Assembly (NCBI RefSeq): GCF_001039355.2
Contig: NW_019773892.1
Span: forward strand, 456,256 to 520,255
Reading direction: 5' to 3'
DNA from: Lingula anatina
Taxonomy: Eukaryota; Brachiopoda; Lingulata; Lingulida; Lingulidae
DNA: 64,000 nt
Below the pieces are notes generated by a model. It was not told the origin of the DNA. It searched no databases and saw only the letters and a program-made list of their open reading frames with translations. Position 1 is the first letter of the stretch, and every line of letters starts with the position of its first letter. Shown here one piece after another: positions 32,614 through 54,589 of this stretch. The position numbers and the translations under genes are program-made.

Positions 32614-34143
32614 ACTTTAAATATTTAGCCGAATGAGACAGAGCACTTCAACTGTTGCTGTTGAATTTACAAAGGATAAGCGACATTAAATTGAAAGTGG
32701 AAATCTTCAGCAATTTAAACCTGACACTGGCACAAGCTGCAGCAATACTCTAAATTTTGTACAATGATTTACAAATACCTTTGTAGGTTATTTGTTTTTT
32801 TAAAGACTGATCGCCTCTTCGTGATCTAGCAAAAAATTTGTTTGCTTAAAATACACAAGTAAGAAAATCTAAGAATTAAAACTGAAAATATGTGGTACTG
32901 AGTGCAGTAAATTTACTAGTTAAAAATGGATATTTACTATTTGTAAATGATGTTATCCTTTTATAGAGAATAGAGTATATAATACCTGATAGTAAACAAA
33001 ATAAATATTCAAAGAGCCTGTGCAGAACTAAAATAAAATCAAATTTTTCTTCTTTGGTCATAATTTTGTAATACTATGAGACAAATGCGTGCTCACAGAA
33101 ATGAGTATTGCCTCTTTCAGTTGCTGTGCTGAAAAGACCACGTGACTTTATGATGGTCTAATTTGTGTTACATAGGGTAAATTTAACTGCCATATGGGTT
33201 TCCTTAGAAAAAAACATCATTAAACTGAAACCACTTGTCACAGCATCTATAGTGAAAGCATGAAGCTGAAGCTGCTAAGCTGAGCACACATGAAAGTTAA
33301 ATACCCCTAGCAGCTTCAGTAGGCATGCCAGACATTCTGGACACTTAAACTGAATGCAATTTAGCTGGAATTATGGGAACACGGTTTTAGTTAGATTGCT
33401 GGTTCTGTTCGAGAGTAATCACACCAGATGTGATGTGTAGGACTCAGAGATAGATGTCATGTAAGGACGGTACTGATGGTGAAATCTTGGAAATATCATT
33501 GCTTTCACAGCAGTATTATAAATACATGTATCATAGTGAGTGCACTGCAAGGTTCTAAGTAACCATGTCCCATCCTCTGTGTCCCTTCCTCCACCACCAA
33601 CTTCATTCACATTCCCATAACTTTTTATAAAAATATTTAAATATAGATATTTTCATGCAGTTTTTCTATTCTGAATGTAGACAAAAAAAAGCGAAAAGCT
33701 GGTACCAAGAAAGCCATGGTTTATACACCAAACCACATAGTGATGTTGCGCAAAAGAAAAAATATTTCAGCAGTTATGTTACATCGCCAAGTTATTAGCA
33801 GACCAGTTCAAGATGCATAACCACTGTATACAATTTAAGATCAATTATTTTCATATTTCAGCAGTTATGTTACATCGCCAAGTTATTAGCAGACCAGTTC
33901 AAGATGCATAACCACTGTATACAATTTAAGATCAATTGTTTTCATTTTGCAAAACAACTTCTATGAAAAGTAGAAAAACAAAAAACAAAAAAAAAAAAAA
34001 AAAAACGGCCATAGGGCATTTTTTAATAAAATGGAGAGATAAGTCTAATTTATTCATATCCTTGATTATATATACTAGCTCCCCACGGGCCGCCACCATG
34101 GGTGGAGCACTTTTTCATGGTGTATTGACTTTATTCTCCGATA

Positions 34144-34174
<31 letters not shown>

Positions 34175-34366
34175 GTTTTTGTTTTCAGTCTCACTTTGTG
34201 TGAAAATAAAATTTTTTACCAGGGGAGCAATTTCAGCCCTTACAGGGGTATTACTGTGGGAAATTTAGAGTAAAAGAGTAGTAAATGTAAAAAAAAAAAT
34301 GGTTATATAATTAATCTAACTCTGCAGTGGTGGCAAACCCCTGAATGGTTTGACATATCTTTCTAG
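32614..34366. other. Upstream intron/spacer of ST13
   Basis: No gene seen. Contains the 91-bp tandem duplication at 33763-33944, an A-run near 33989-34005, a short (AT)n/T-run near 34141-34174, and ends at the ST13 acceptor TTTCTAG. Confidence 0.5.
33763..33944. repeat. 91-bp direct duplication
   Basis: Two adjacent copies beginning TATTTCAGCAGTTATG and ending in GATCAATT[A/G]TTTTCA, near-identical. Non-coding. Confidence 0.93.
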
Positions 34367-34372
34367 GTGAAA

Positions 34373-44845
<10,473 letters not shown>

Positions 44846-45442
44846 TAATAAATCTGCCCTATTCACAAATCATGTGAATTGTTAAAAATATGTGGACTTC
44901 ATAAGGGGATGAAAGAGGCTAAAGTGGAACTTTCTTTCTAGGACATCGTGCACTTTTCATATGTTTGCTCATTCAAAGTTGCTTGTGAATCTTTCAGCAA
45001 TTATTTTTTTAGCTAATATGCAAAGGAGGCATAAAGTTATTTTAGATTACATTGATGTTTGTATTTTTCAATCTAAAGCCTATTTGCAGGCTGCAATTGC
45101 TATGTAAATGTGCAAAAAATGCTTGAATATTCTGTGTTGGCATTAGTTTTGCTGGTGACAAGATAATGATAATGTTTATTAGAAAATGCAGTGGAATTAT
45201 AACATAGTACACATGTACTAGTAAGTATCTGATTATAGGGCAAATATGTTAGTGTTTTTCTTGTAATTTTTGTCTAATGTTTCAATTAAAACATTTATTG
45301 TTAGAAAAAAGGAGAATATTGAACTTATTTCAGGATTATTGAATTTTATAAGTAATGAAAGTCACTGTATATACTTGTTCAACTTAAGTAATGTTAATTA
45401 TACAATGTGTTGTATTCAGCAATGTAAAACGATTGCAAATCA

Positions 45443-45448
45443 AATAAA
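45443..45448 (+). terminator. Probable ST13 poly(A) signal
   Basis: AATAAA about 600 bp after the ST13 stop. Another AATAAA follows near 45530. The stretch 44846-46440 has no coding exon that I can support. Confidence 0.5.
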
Positions 45449-46445
45449 CTGATTTCAGGAAAAGGTAAAACAACACGATCGTTTTATCTTGCCTTTTGGA
45501 GATTGCATGTTGATACAAACATTGTAGTGAAATAAATGTAAGCCTTATATGAAAGGAGGTTGAGGTGAAAATGGACTTAACAGCTTTGCCTACAATATGT
45601 TATTAGAAAACTTCCGAATGATCAGGCACATTAAATGGTGGATATCTAAGATACGGAGAGATACAATGTTATTTTTTAAAATGGTTTGAAATTTCAAACT
45701 GTTCAGACACGATATGAGAACGTGAGGAAGTCGATGGGAATTTTGTAAAGAAACTGGAAAGTGTGAAGAGAGGCAGTTTGCAGTGAGACGGTGCAACTAG
45801 AAGAGGGGCATCTATTACCTGCCACATAATTTATTCTACCGACAGTCTACAAAGTATTTATTTTAGCGGCTGTCGATGAAACAAGACGAAATTTAACAAA
45901 TTATCTAATTCGAAAACGACTATTTATTCAATAAACTTTTAAAGCAGAAAACGATACCAAGCAAACCAGGTAAAAACACTACTCTCGTTTAGCTAGGAGA
46001 AAAATAAAGCCGATATAAGTAAAAGGACCTCTGAAAAATGGCAAGCTGGAAGGAGGAGCCAGCCGCCGGGAAAGCTTAGGGAAAAAGAGAAAAATGTCCA
46101 AGACAAGCAGCCACAACCTGGCAACAAGGGTGGAAGACGAAAAGTAAGTTTTGAGGCCCGAAAGAAGCTTTTACATCTTCATGCATTTTGACTTTTTAAC
46201 TTCCCCGTAAGGGATTTTTTCTCGCAGCTAATGTTGGAATGCTGGCATTGGGGCCAATCACGGCTTGCTATCTCTCTGGTGTTGCGCCGTGCTGTGCGCT
46301 TTGCTCCTTGAATGTGAAATTAAAAGGAAGAGTACAAATGCGTATTTTCTATCGTCTCAAAACAAAAATAAGACGGGGGAAGTTTTAGTACAAATTAAAA
46401 CCAGTTTTTCTGTGCTATGAATTGCAAGTGTTGAAAATGTAACGT

Positions 46446-46634
46446 TACTCCTGTCGTTGATGTCCATTGTTCACAACAATATTAACGTTTCCGATATCGT
46501 CATGGTCATTGTTTATGTTCACGTCACAACGTCATGACATCACAGATAGTGACGTCATTGCCCATAGATATCGTATACACTACGAAGCATGGATATAGTG
46601 AAGATGATTCAGATGCAATTTGATATGATTTATT
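46446..46634 (+). promoter_or_regulatory. Repeated promoter unit, copy 1, with full CRE
   Basis: About 190 bp that recur before each of the three first exons. It includes a palindromic CRE (TGACGTCA, 46550-46557) and further ACGTCA half-sites at 46521-46534. A short upstream ORF (ATG at 46589) overlaps the main ATG by 11 nt. A promoter role is inferred from position and repeated conservation. Confidence 0.5.
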
Positions 46635-46797
46635 ATGCAAAGTAGCGAATGTGATCACGCGCAACTCGGAGTAAATGTACTCGTGTTTGAAGAGTACCCA
46701 ATTGAAGACCAGGTGGAGCTAATTCTGGGTGTGCTCCGTTTGATGACTTTTTGTGCGCTCTGGCTGATTTTTGTATGCCTTCCCGCATTTGCATATG
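46635..46797 (+). CDS. First exon copy 1a of the modular membrane-protein gene
   Basis: 54 codons plus one base, ending at a GTAAGA donor. Starts MQSSECDHAQLGVNVLVFEE; an acidic N-terminus is followed by a hydrophobic stretch (FCALWLIFVCLPAFAYG). It is nearly identical to the copies at 50149 and 53138. Possible partners are exon 2 at 53864 (long protein) or a closer acceptor at 47568, which would add only DIYI before a stop and make a 58-residue membrane peptide. I do not recognise the family. Confidence 0.6.
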
Positions 46798-46933
46798 GTA
46801 AGAAAACTAGCATTCGTTGGTGTAAGAAGAAATGCGCTCTTTTCAAGAAACATAACATATATCATTAAACATAACATATATCATAGTATTTTCATATATG
46901 ATTCTGATCTGCTCACATCATAGTATTTTCATA

Positions 46934-48353
46934 TATGATTCTGATCTGCTCACATCGTTATGGGTTTGGTGTGAATGAAATTCAACCTAAAAGTAAAAGT
47001 TACTGTGTAGAATTACTTTTTCGTTATGTCAGCAACTGTTTACCGTCTCGTTGATTGGCGACGGTATTAACCTGTATGAAAATGGCCTTGCTCACTCTGA
47101 GTGTCAAAGTAAATTTTTTTCCACGCCCGCGTGTGTTTGCTTTACTCGGAGTGTTCGAGAACTGACGACTGTATTTATCTAACACAGAAAAAAGGGGATA
47201 GTCGTCACTCTGAAACGGATGGTGATGTCACTTACTCGTCAACCTGAGAATCAGAGAATCAATTGCACTTATACGAATATCCATTTATAGTGTAGCAGTC
47301 ACACAGAGTGTTGGTGATCTGGTGTTTATTTTACGTACCTTACTCTTATAAAGGCCTGTGTGTCAGATATGTGGCGGTTTTTATACATTAATTTAACAAA
47401 GGCCATAGTCGACGCTTTAACACAACTGGCTGAACTGGGGAAGATTTTACACTGTGTCAGTGTGCGATCATTAGTCTTGTAACCTGTAAGGTGGTGCCAA
47501 TCGTTTAATGATTCAATAACACGTGATGTTTAATATAATCAAATGGTTATTATCATTTCCTTTTTCAGATATTTATATATAACGAAGAGTACAAATGTGC
47601 GTGTTTTTTATCATTTCAAAACAAAAATTCGACACGAAATTTAAGGCTATATTCCCAGAGCTTTTAGATCGATCTATCCCCGCGGGGAGTCTCACAAGAT
47701 TACTGTCAGATAATCCAGCTTAAATATCCGTCCCGCCTACTACAAGCTGTAAGGGGGGTAATTAACTTTCGTGTCCGCTCGGCTGACAGCTATTTAGCGT
47801 GAACCCCCAGGGAATTAGGTCGATCTAAAGTAGATCGATCTAATCTCTGGAAATGGGGTAAAAGTTTCAATAATTAAAACCAGTTATTTGGTGCTGTGAA
47901 TTGCAATTGTTGAAAAAATATTAATGGTAAAAAGGGTAAATTTACGTTTATGGATGAATTATATTAAATGTCTCACGCTCAACCCACTTAATGCTAATTA
48001 AGGTTTAGTCTGCTCTTAAACAACGCCTTAACTCATACATTTGAGAAAAAATCGTCTAAAATTCGTCTAAATTTGGTCTTAGTATTGTATATTTAAAAAA
48101 AAACTAGCTTAATGCATCTGTCTCCATTGTGCTTTATACGGTAAGAAGTAGATCACTACATTATTAAACTCAATCATTTATTGGCAAAAATCAGTTAATC
48201 CAGTAACAGTGACGTAACACTGCAAGCGCTGCCACTGGTCGTTGTCGTGGAAGTGTCGTTACTCCTATCGTTGATGTCCATTGTTCACAACAATGTTAAC
48301 GTTTCTGATATCGTCGTGGTCATTGCTAATGTTCAGGTCACAACGTCATGACA
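46934..48353. repeat. Long direct duplication, copy 1
   Basis: Near-identical to 48651-50058 (offset about 1.7 kb). It holds the intron 1-type sequence, a small inverted-repeat element and the start of another promoter unit, and stops inside that promoter at the N (48354). Confidence 0.93.
47650..47857. mobile_element. Small inverted-repeat (MITE-like) element
   Basis: ATTCCCAGAG..TTTAGATCGATCTA at the left is the approximate reverse complement of the right end (TAGATCGATCTAATCTCTGGAAAT). About 208 bp, non-coding, copied again at about 49371-49574 as part of the larger duplication. Confidence 0.65.
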
Positions 48354-48650
48354 NGGTTGATTCCTCTTCTAACCATTGGTTAGTCCAAAATAACACATTG
48401 TGCCCATGAAACTAGCCAAACTGGAAGCTCCTCATGGCATGGCCAAACTGTGGTTTTCGCAAGTGGCACCCCCATTGCATATTCTATCGTGTCCAACAGT
48501 AAATAGTACTCTAATGTCACGGTCCAGTAAGTCAAATTAAAAACAAGAGAAATATCTAGCTACTGTACAAATTTTGCCTCAATAAATTTTTTGGTTGCTG
48601 AGAAATTCGAGAAATAAGAAAGTGTTGCTTAACTTATGAGCATCAGTGTA
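48354..48650. other. Ambiguous base and unrelated insert at duplication junction
   Basis: The only N in the window, at 48354, breaks the third promoter unit in mid-sequence. The next ~296 bp match neither flanking copy. This looks like an assembly join or a rearrangement breakpoint. Confidence 0.7.
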
Positions 48651-50058
48651 TATGATTCTGATCTGCTCACATCGTTATGGGTTTGGTGTGAATGAAATTC
48701 AACCTAAAAGTAAAAGTTACTGTGTAGAATTACTTTTTCGTTATGTCAGCAACTGTTTACCGTCTCGTTGATTGGCGACGGTATTAACCTGTATGAAAAT
48801 GGCCTTGCTCACTCTGAGTGTCAAAGTAAATTTTTTCCACGCCTGCGTGTGTTTGCTTTACTCGGAGTGTTCGAGAACTGACGACTATATTTATCTAACA
48901 CAGAAAAAAGGGGATAGTCGTCACTCTGAAACGGATGGTGATGTCACTTACTCGTCAACCTGAGAATCAGAGAATCAATTGCACTTATACGAATATCCAT
49001 TTATAGTGTAGCAGTCACACAGAGTGTTGGTGATCTGGTGTTTATTTTACGTACCTTACTCTTATAAAGGCCTGTGTGTCAGATATGTGGCGGTTTTTAT
49101 ACATTAATTTAACAAAGGCCATAGTCGACGCTTTAACACAACTGGCTGAACTGGGGAAGATTTTACACTGTGTCAGTGTGCGATCATTAGTCTTGTAACC
49201 TGTAAGGTGGTGCCAATCGTTTAATGATTCAATAACACGTGATGTTTAATATAATCAAATGGTTATTATCATTTCCTTTTTCAGATATTTATATATAACG
49301 AAGAGTACAAATGCGCGTGTTTTTTATCATTTCAAAACAAAAATTCGACACGAAATTTAAGGCTGTATTCCCAGAGCTTTTAGATCGATCTATCCCCGCG
49401 GGGAGTCTCACTAGATTACTGTCAGATAATCCAGCTTAAATATCCGTCCCGCCTACTACAAGCTGTAAGGGGGTAATTAACTTTCATGTCCGCTCGGCTG
49501 ACAGCTATTTAGCGTGAACCCCCAGGGAATTAGGTCGATCTAAAGTAGATCGATCTAATCTCTGGAAATGGGGTCTAAGTTTCAATAATTAAAATCAGTT
49601 ATTTGGTGCTGTGAATTGCAATTGTTGAAAAAATATTAATGGTAAAAAGGGTAAATTTACGTTTATGGATGGATTATATTAAATTTCTCACGCTCAACCC
49701 ACTTGATGCTACTTAAGGTTTAGTCTGCTCTTAAACAACGCCTTAACTCATACATTTGAGAAAAAAATCGTCTAAAATTCGTCTTAGTATTGTATATTTT
49801 AAAAAAACTAGCTTAATGCATCTGTCTCCATTGTGCTTTATACGGTAAGAAGTAGATTACTACATTATTAAACTCAATCATCATGGCAAAAATCAGTTAA
49901 TCCAGTAACAGTGACGTAACACTGCAAGCGCTGCCGCTGGCCGTTGTCGTGGAAGTGTCGTTACTCCTATCGTTGATGTCCATTGTTCACAACAATGTTA
50001 ACGTTTCTGATATCGTCGTGGTCATTGCTAATGTTCACGTCACAACGTCATGACATCA
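48651..50058. repeat. Long direct duplication, copy 2
   Basis: Second copy of the ~1.4-kb unit with a few substitutions and small indels, continuing unbroken into promoter unit 2 and first exon 1b. Confidence 0.93.
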
Positions 50059-50148
50059 CAGATAGTGGCGTCATTGCCCATAGATATCGTATACACTACG
50101 AAGCATGGATAGTAAAGATGATTCAGATGCAATTTGATATGATTTATT
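49960..50148 (+). promoter_or_regulatory. Repeated promoter unit, copy 2, CRE mutated
   Basis: Same unit as at 46446. The CRE palindrome is changed to TGGCGTCA (50066-50073). The upstream ORF is short and ends before the main ATG. Confidence 0.45.
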
Positions 50149-50311
50149 ATGCAAAGTAGCGAATGTGATCACGCGCAACTCGGAGTAAATGTACTCGTAT
50201 TTGAAGAGTACCCAATTGAAGAACAGGTGGAGCTAATTCTAGGTGTGCTCCGTTTGATGGCTTTTTGTGCGCTCTGGCTGATTTTTGTATGCCTTCCCGC
50301 ATTTGCATATG
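50149..50311 (+). CDS. First exon copy 1b of the modular membrane-protein gene
   Basis: Same 163-nt exon with intact frame and GTAAGA donor; differs from copy 1a by a handful of substitutions (for example EDQ to EEQ). A (TA)n tract (about 50391-50448) follows in its intron. It could be an alternative first exon or a relic of tandem duplication. Confidence 0.55.
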
Positions 50312-50386
50312 GTAAGAAAACTAGCATTCGTTGGTGTAAGAAAAAATGAGCTCTTTTCAAGAAGCATCACATATATCATAGTATTT

Positions 50387-50390
<4 letters not shown>

Positions 50391-50448
<58 letters not shown>
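50391..50448. repeat. (TA)n microsatellite
   Basis: Interrupts the intron sequence just after first exon 1b, at a place where the other copies lack it. Confidence 0.95.
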
Positions 50449-50451
<3 letters not shown>

Positions 50452-51775
50452 TAATTCTGATTTGTTCACAACGTAATGCGTTTGATGTGAATGAAATTCA
50501 ACCTGAAAGTAAATGTTACTGTAAAATTAAAAATGAATTTTTCATGATGTCTGCAAAGATTGACCGTTTCGTTGATTGGCGACGATGTACACCTGTATAA
50601 GAACATAGCCCTGCTCTCACTCACAGTGTCGAAGTAAATTTATTTTCACGTCCGTGTGTGTTTGCTTCACTCGGTCACAGTGTTAGAGAACTGACGGCTG
50701 TATTTATCTTAAAGAGAAACAAGGAAGCAAAGCTGTTAAATGTTCAGTAAGTTTGAGAATCATAAGTAACATGTTAAACATCCTGCCGGCAGTGTCCAAA
50801 AAGGGGTTTCTTCAACTTTTATGCAATATTACATAATGCTTAACAGCATAATGACCATCAATTTTTAATAATAAAACAAAAGTATCATGGATATTCAGAA
50901 AATGTGACTATTAAAGGTCTTTAAGACCATGGAGGTTCAAAGTCACAACTTGGAAATGCCAATACGTGAAAATTTTTCACAAAACCTTTATAACTTCCAG
51001 AAATTCAACCAATCAGACTTGATTTCCAGCTTAAGCTGTATTTAAGTCCTATGTGTCTTTCCTGTAAGTTTGAGAAGAGTAAGTGGCATGTTTTCCTTTA
51101 ATGGTCACTATTGCGGCAGTGCCCAAAATAGGTGTTTCTTCAATTTTGATGCAATATTACATCATGTTTTAACAGCAATCTTTAATAATACACTGCAAGT
51201 AAAATGGATATTTAGGCCTCCAAAGAGGCAAGACTCGACAAAATTAAACGTAAAAATTGGCAAATTCTAAAACGACCATTTATTCAATAAACTAAAGCAG
51301 AAAAATACAAACCAGGTAAAATACTACTATCTTCTAGAGATACATAAAACCAATATAGATAAATAATCATTTAAAGACAAGCAGGAAGGAGCAGTCAGCA
51401 GACGGAAAAAATTGGGGGGGGGGGGGGAGAGAAAAATATCCAAGACGAGCAGATACGGCATTGCGTCAAAGGCAGAAGACTAAAAGTAGGCCTAAGGTTT
51501 GAGGCTTGAAACAAGCTTTTACGTCTACATGCATTTGACTTTATAACTTCCCTCTATGGGATATGCTCATACAAATTTACCATTATTCTCACTGCGAATT
51601 TCGGAATACTGGCATTGGGTCAATCTCGGCCTGCTTTCTGTGTGGGTTGCGCCGTGCCGTGCAAATCGGTCCTTGAATGTAAAAAAAAAAAAATGTATAT
51701 AACAAAGAGTACAAAATGCGCATGTTCTATCGCCTCAAAACAAAAATACGACGAGGAAAATTTAGTTTCAGTAAA

Positions 51776-51997
51776 CCCCCCTTTACACTGGATGGCGTCC
51801 TTTCTGCGTCCAACAGTACGGCCCCATTTGAGAGTTAAGAAATTATAATATTTTACGTGCCGACAACTGGCCGATCATTGAGCATTCATTTCTGATGCAA
51901 AATCAATGCTCGTGTCTCTGCATTAAGACCACAGCGATGCCAAATTTCATGGTCGCAGACAGGACGCAGAAAGGACGCCGTCCAGTGTAAAGGGGGT
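51776..51997. mobile_element. MITE with CCCCCTTTACACTGG terminal inverted repeats
   Basis: Left end CCCCCTTTACACTGGATGGC, right end the reverse complement; the arms continue through GTCCTTTCTGCGTCC. About 222 bp, non-coding, flanks ambiguous for the target-site duplication. Confidence 0.83.
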
Positions 51998-52474
51998 ATT
52001 AAAACCAGTTCTTCAAATTGGATCGGGGTCTTTTTAACTGGAAAAGTCGGCAACGTTCAAAGATAGATGTAGATCTCTTAGGCCTTGTTCTCAATAAATT
52101 GCAAGTTTATTGTGTAAATAGTGAATATTTTATTTTTTCAAATGGTATGCTAAGATTTTGAAGTGTTAACTTGCTGCGAGTTGCAAGAGTTGAAAATAAT
52201 ATAAATGATATGAAGGGTAAATCTTAGTTTATGGATGATGTGGATTGACTTTTCTACGCTTAACCAGGGTCGGATCCAGGATTATTTGAAAGGGGGGGGG
52301 GGTCCGCGGATGCGAAACCGACCTTCCCCCCTCGCGAGGGGTTCGGGGCCCGATGAAGGGAACGGGAAATATAGATATTTTAGAGGGTGAACGGTGCCAT
52401 AGGCCCCCCTGACCCCACTGCTTAACCCACTTAGTGCCAGTGTTACGTCTGCTCTTGAGCAGCGCTTGAACTCT

Positions 52475-52715
52475 TATTACCTCCGACAAGGTTATGTTTT
52501 CAAGCCCGTTTGTCTGTTTGCTTGTTTGTTTGTTTGTCATCAACATAACTCAAAAAGTTATGGACCGATTTTGATGAAATTTTCAGGAACTGTCAGAAGT
52601 GGGCCAAGGAAGAAATTATTAGTTTTTGGTGGTGATCCGGATCAATTGTCAATAATAATCAAAAATAGCTGCCTTGGCGGAGGTCTACGCTCTCGGAGTG
52701 CTTTTCTAGTACAAT
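52475..52715. repeat. Interspersed repeat of a widespread marine-invertebrate type
   Basis: Contains GTTTGTCTGTTTGCTTGTTTG, AAAAAGTTATGGACCGATTT, GGTGATCCGGATCAATTGTC and CTTGGCGGAGGTCTACGCTC, a string of motifs I recall from many marine animal genomes. The family name is not certain. The stretch 50450-52870 otherwise holds only simple sequence, G-runs and the MITE above. Confidence 0.5.
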
Positions 52716-52949
52716 TATTATTGTTTTATTCAGAAAAAGACGGCGTCTGGCCTTGCTAATGCATATTGTAATATATTTCTGTCTTAATGCTATTGATGGC
52801 TTCATTGTGCTCTATACAGTGAGAAGTAGTTTATTATACGAAGAAACACAATCACATCATTATTTATTCCTGTTAGGCAAACATCGGCTTATCCAGTAAC
52901 AGTGACGTAACACCAAGCGCTGCCGCTGGCCGTTGTCATGGAATTGTCG

Positions 52950-53137
52950 TTACTTCTGTCGTTGATGTCCATTGTTCTCAACAATGTCAACGTTTCTGAT
53001 ATCGTCGTGGTCATTGCCAATGTTCACGTCACAACGTCATGACATCACTGATAGTGACGTCATTGCCCATAGATATCGTAAACAGTGCGAAGCATGGATA
53101 GTGAAGATGATTCAGATGCAATTTGAAATGATTTATT
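52950..53137 (+). promoter_or_regulatory. Repeated promoter unit, copy 3, with full CRE
   Basis: Third copy of the unit, CRE TGACGTCA intact at 53055-53062. It is the copy closest to the downstream exons and so the most likely promoter of the long transcript. Confidence 0.5.
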
Positions 53138-54523
53138 ATGCAAAGTAGCGAATGTGATCACGCGCAACTCGGAGTAAATGTACTCGTATTTGAAGAGTAC
53201 CCAATTGAAGACCAGGTGGAGCTAATTCTAGGTGTGCTCCGTTTGATGTCTTTTTGTTTGCTCTGGCTGATTTTTGTATGCCTTCCCGCATTTGCATATG
53301 GTAAGAAAACTAGCATTCGTTGGTGTAAGAAGAAATGCGCGTTTTTCAAGAAACATCACATATATTATAGTATTTCTGATTTGCTCACATCGTAATGGGT
53401 TTGATGTTAGTGTAATTCAACCTTAAAGTAAAAGTTACAGTGCAAAATTACTTTTTCGTGATGTCAATAAATGTTGACCGTCTCGTTGATTGGCGACGGT
53501 ATAAACCTGTACGAGAACATAGCCTTGCTCTCACTCAGAGTGTCACCGGTAACGCCGAGTGTTGGTGAGCTGGTAGTTATTTCACCTTAATCTTATAAAG
53601 GTTGAGTTTTAAGGTTTTGCCTGTTATTTTACCTTTATATGTGTAAGAGATCTGGCAGTTTTTATACATTTATCTAAGAAAGGCCTTAGCCGACGCTCTA
53701 AAACAACTGGCTGGCATTGCACATTAGACAGAACTGGTGAAGATTTCACACTATGTCAGTCAGTGTGCGATCATCAGTCTTGTTACCTGTTGGCAATCGT
53801 TTGATGATTCACTATCACGTGATGTTTAATGTAATCAAATGGTTATCATAATATTCTTTTCAGAAGCTCGATGCGAGAGGGAAAACCAAATGAAAAATGA
53901 ACTCGGTAAGATGAGAACTTTTCTTCTTTAAATCAACGCACTATATGTATATCATTTCTTTTACTGAATGGATGTTAAACGTGTATGTTTCACCGTTTAC
54001 GAGTGCGTATCATTTTTAATCAAAAAGTCGACTTATGTTTGCTGATTGATTTATTTGAAGTATTGTCCATTTTAATAGCCGCCCGGCGCGCCAGGAATAA
54101 ACGTGCGGTCGTGTTGAGACGGGTGAGTGCTACAGAATGCCTTTTTTATATTGGGCGCTTCGCAAACCTACAAGTACTTTTCTTACATGTATAACGTATG
54201 AGTATTATTCAAAATAGTGCACCAAACATGGATGAACTATATTAATTCATTTGTTTATTTGTAAGGCATTTTCCTTAATATTTTTGTTAGGACAAAGTTT
54301 TCGTTCATCCATTTTTTTCTTTCAGCACCCACAGATGTGTGATAACCGTACATTTTACTTCTCTTTTGTTTTTAAATTTAGCCCCACGTGCATGTTGCCC
54401 AATTACGCAAATTGGGGGACAGAAATACAGTCAAGATTAACCTATCTCAGACTGCCCGCGTAGAGGTATGTTTTTTTAAATATATATATTTTATAGCAAA
54501 CATAAGTTCTGATTTCAATAAAT

Positions 54524-54589
<66 letters not shown>

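Noticed and set aside
46655-46858. Minus frames at the three first exons (also near 50169 and 53158)
   Set aside because: They are shadows of the plus-strand exon. The plus frame has a start, a donor and a hydrophobic core, and links to exon 2.
52229-52546. 105-codon minus frame
   Set aside because: It runs through G-runs and an interspersed repeat with no homology.
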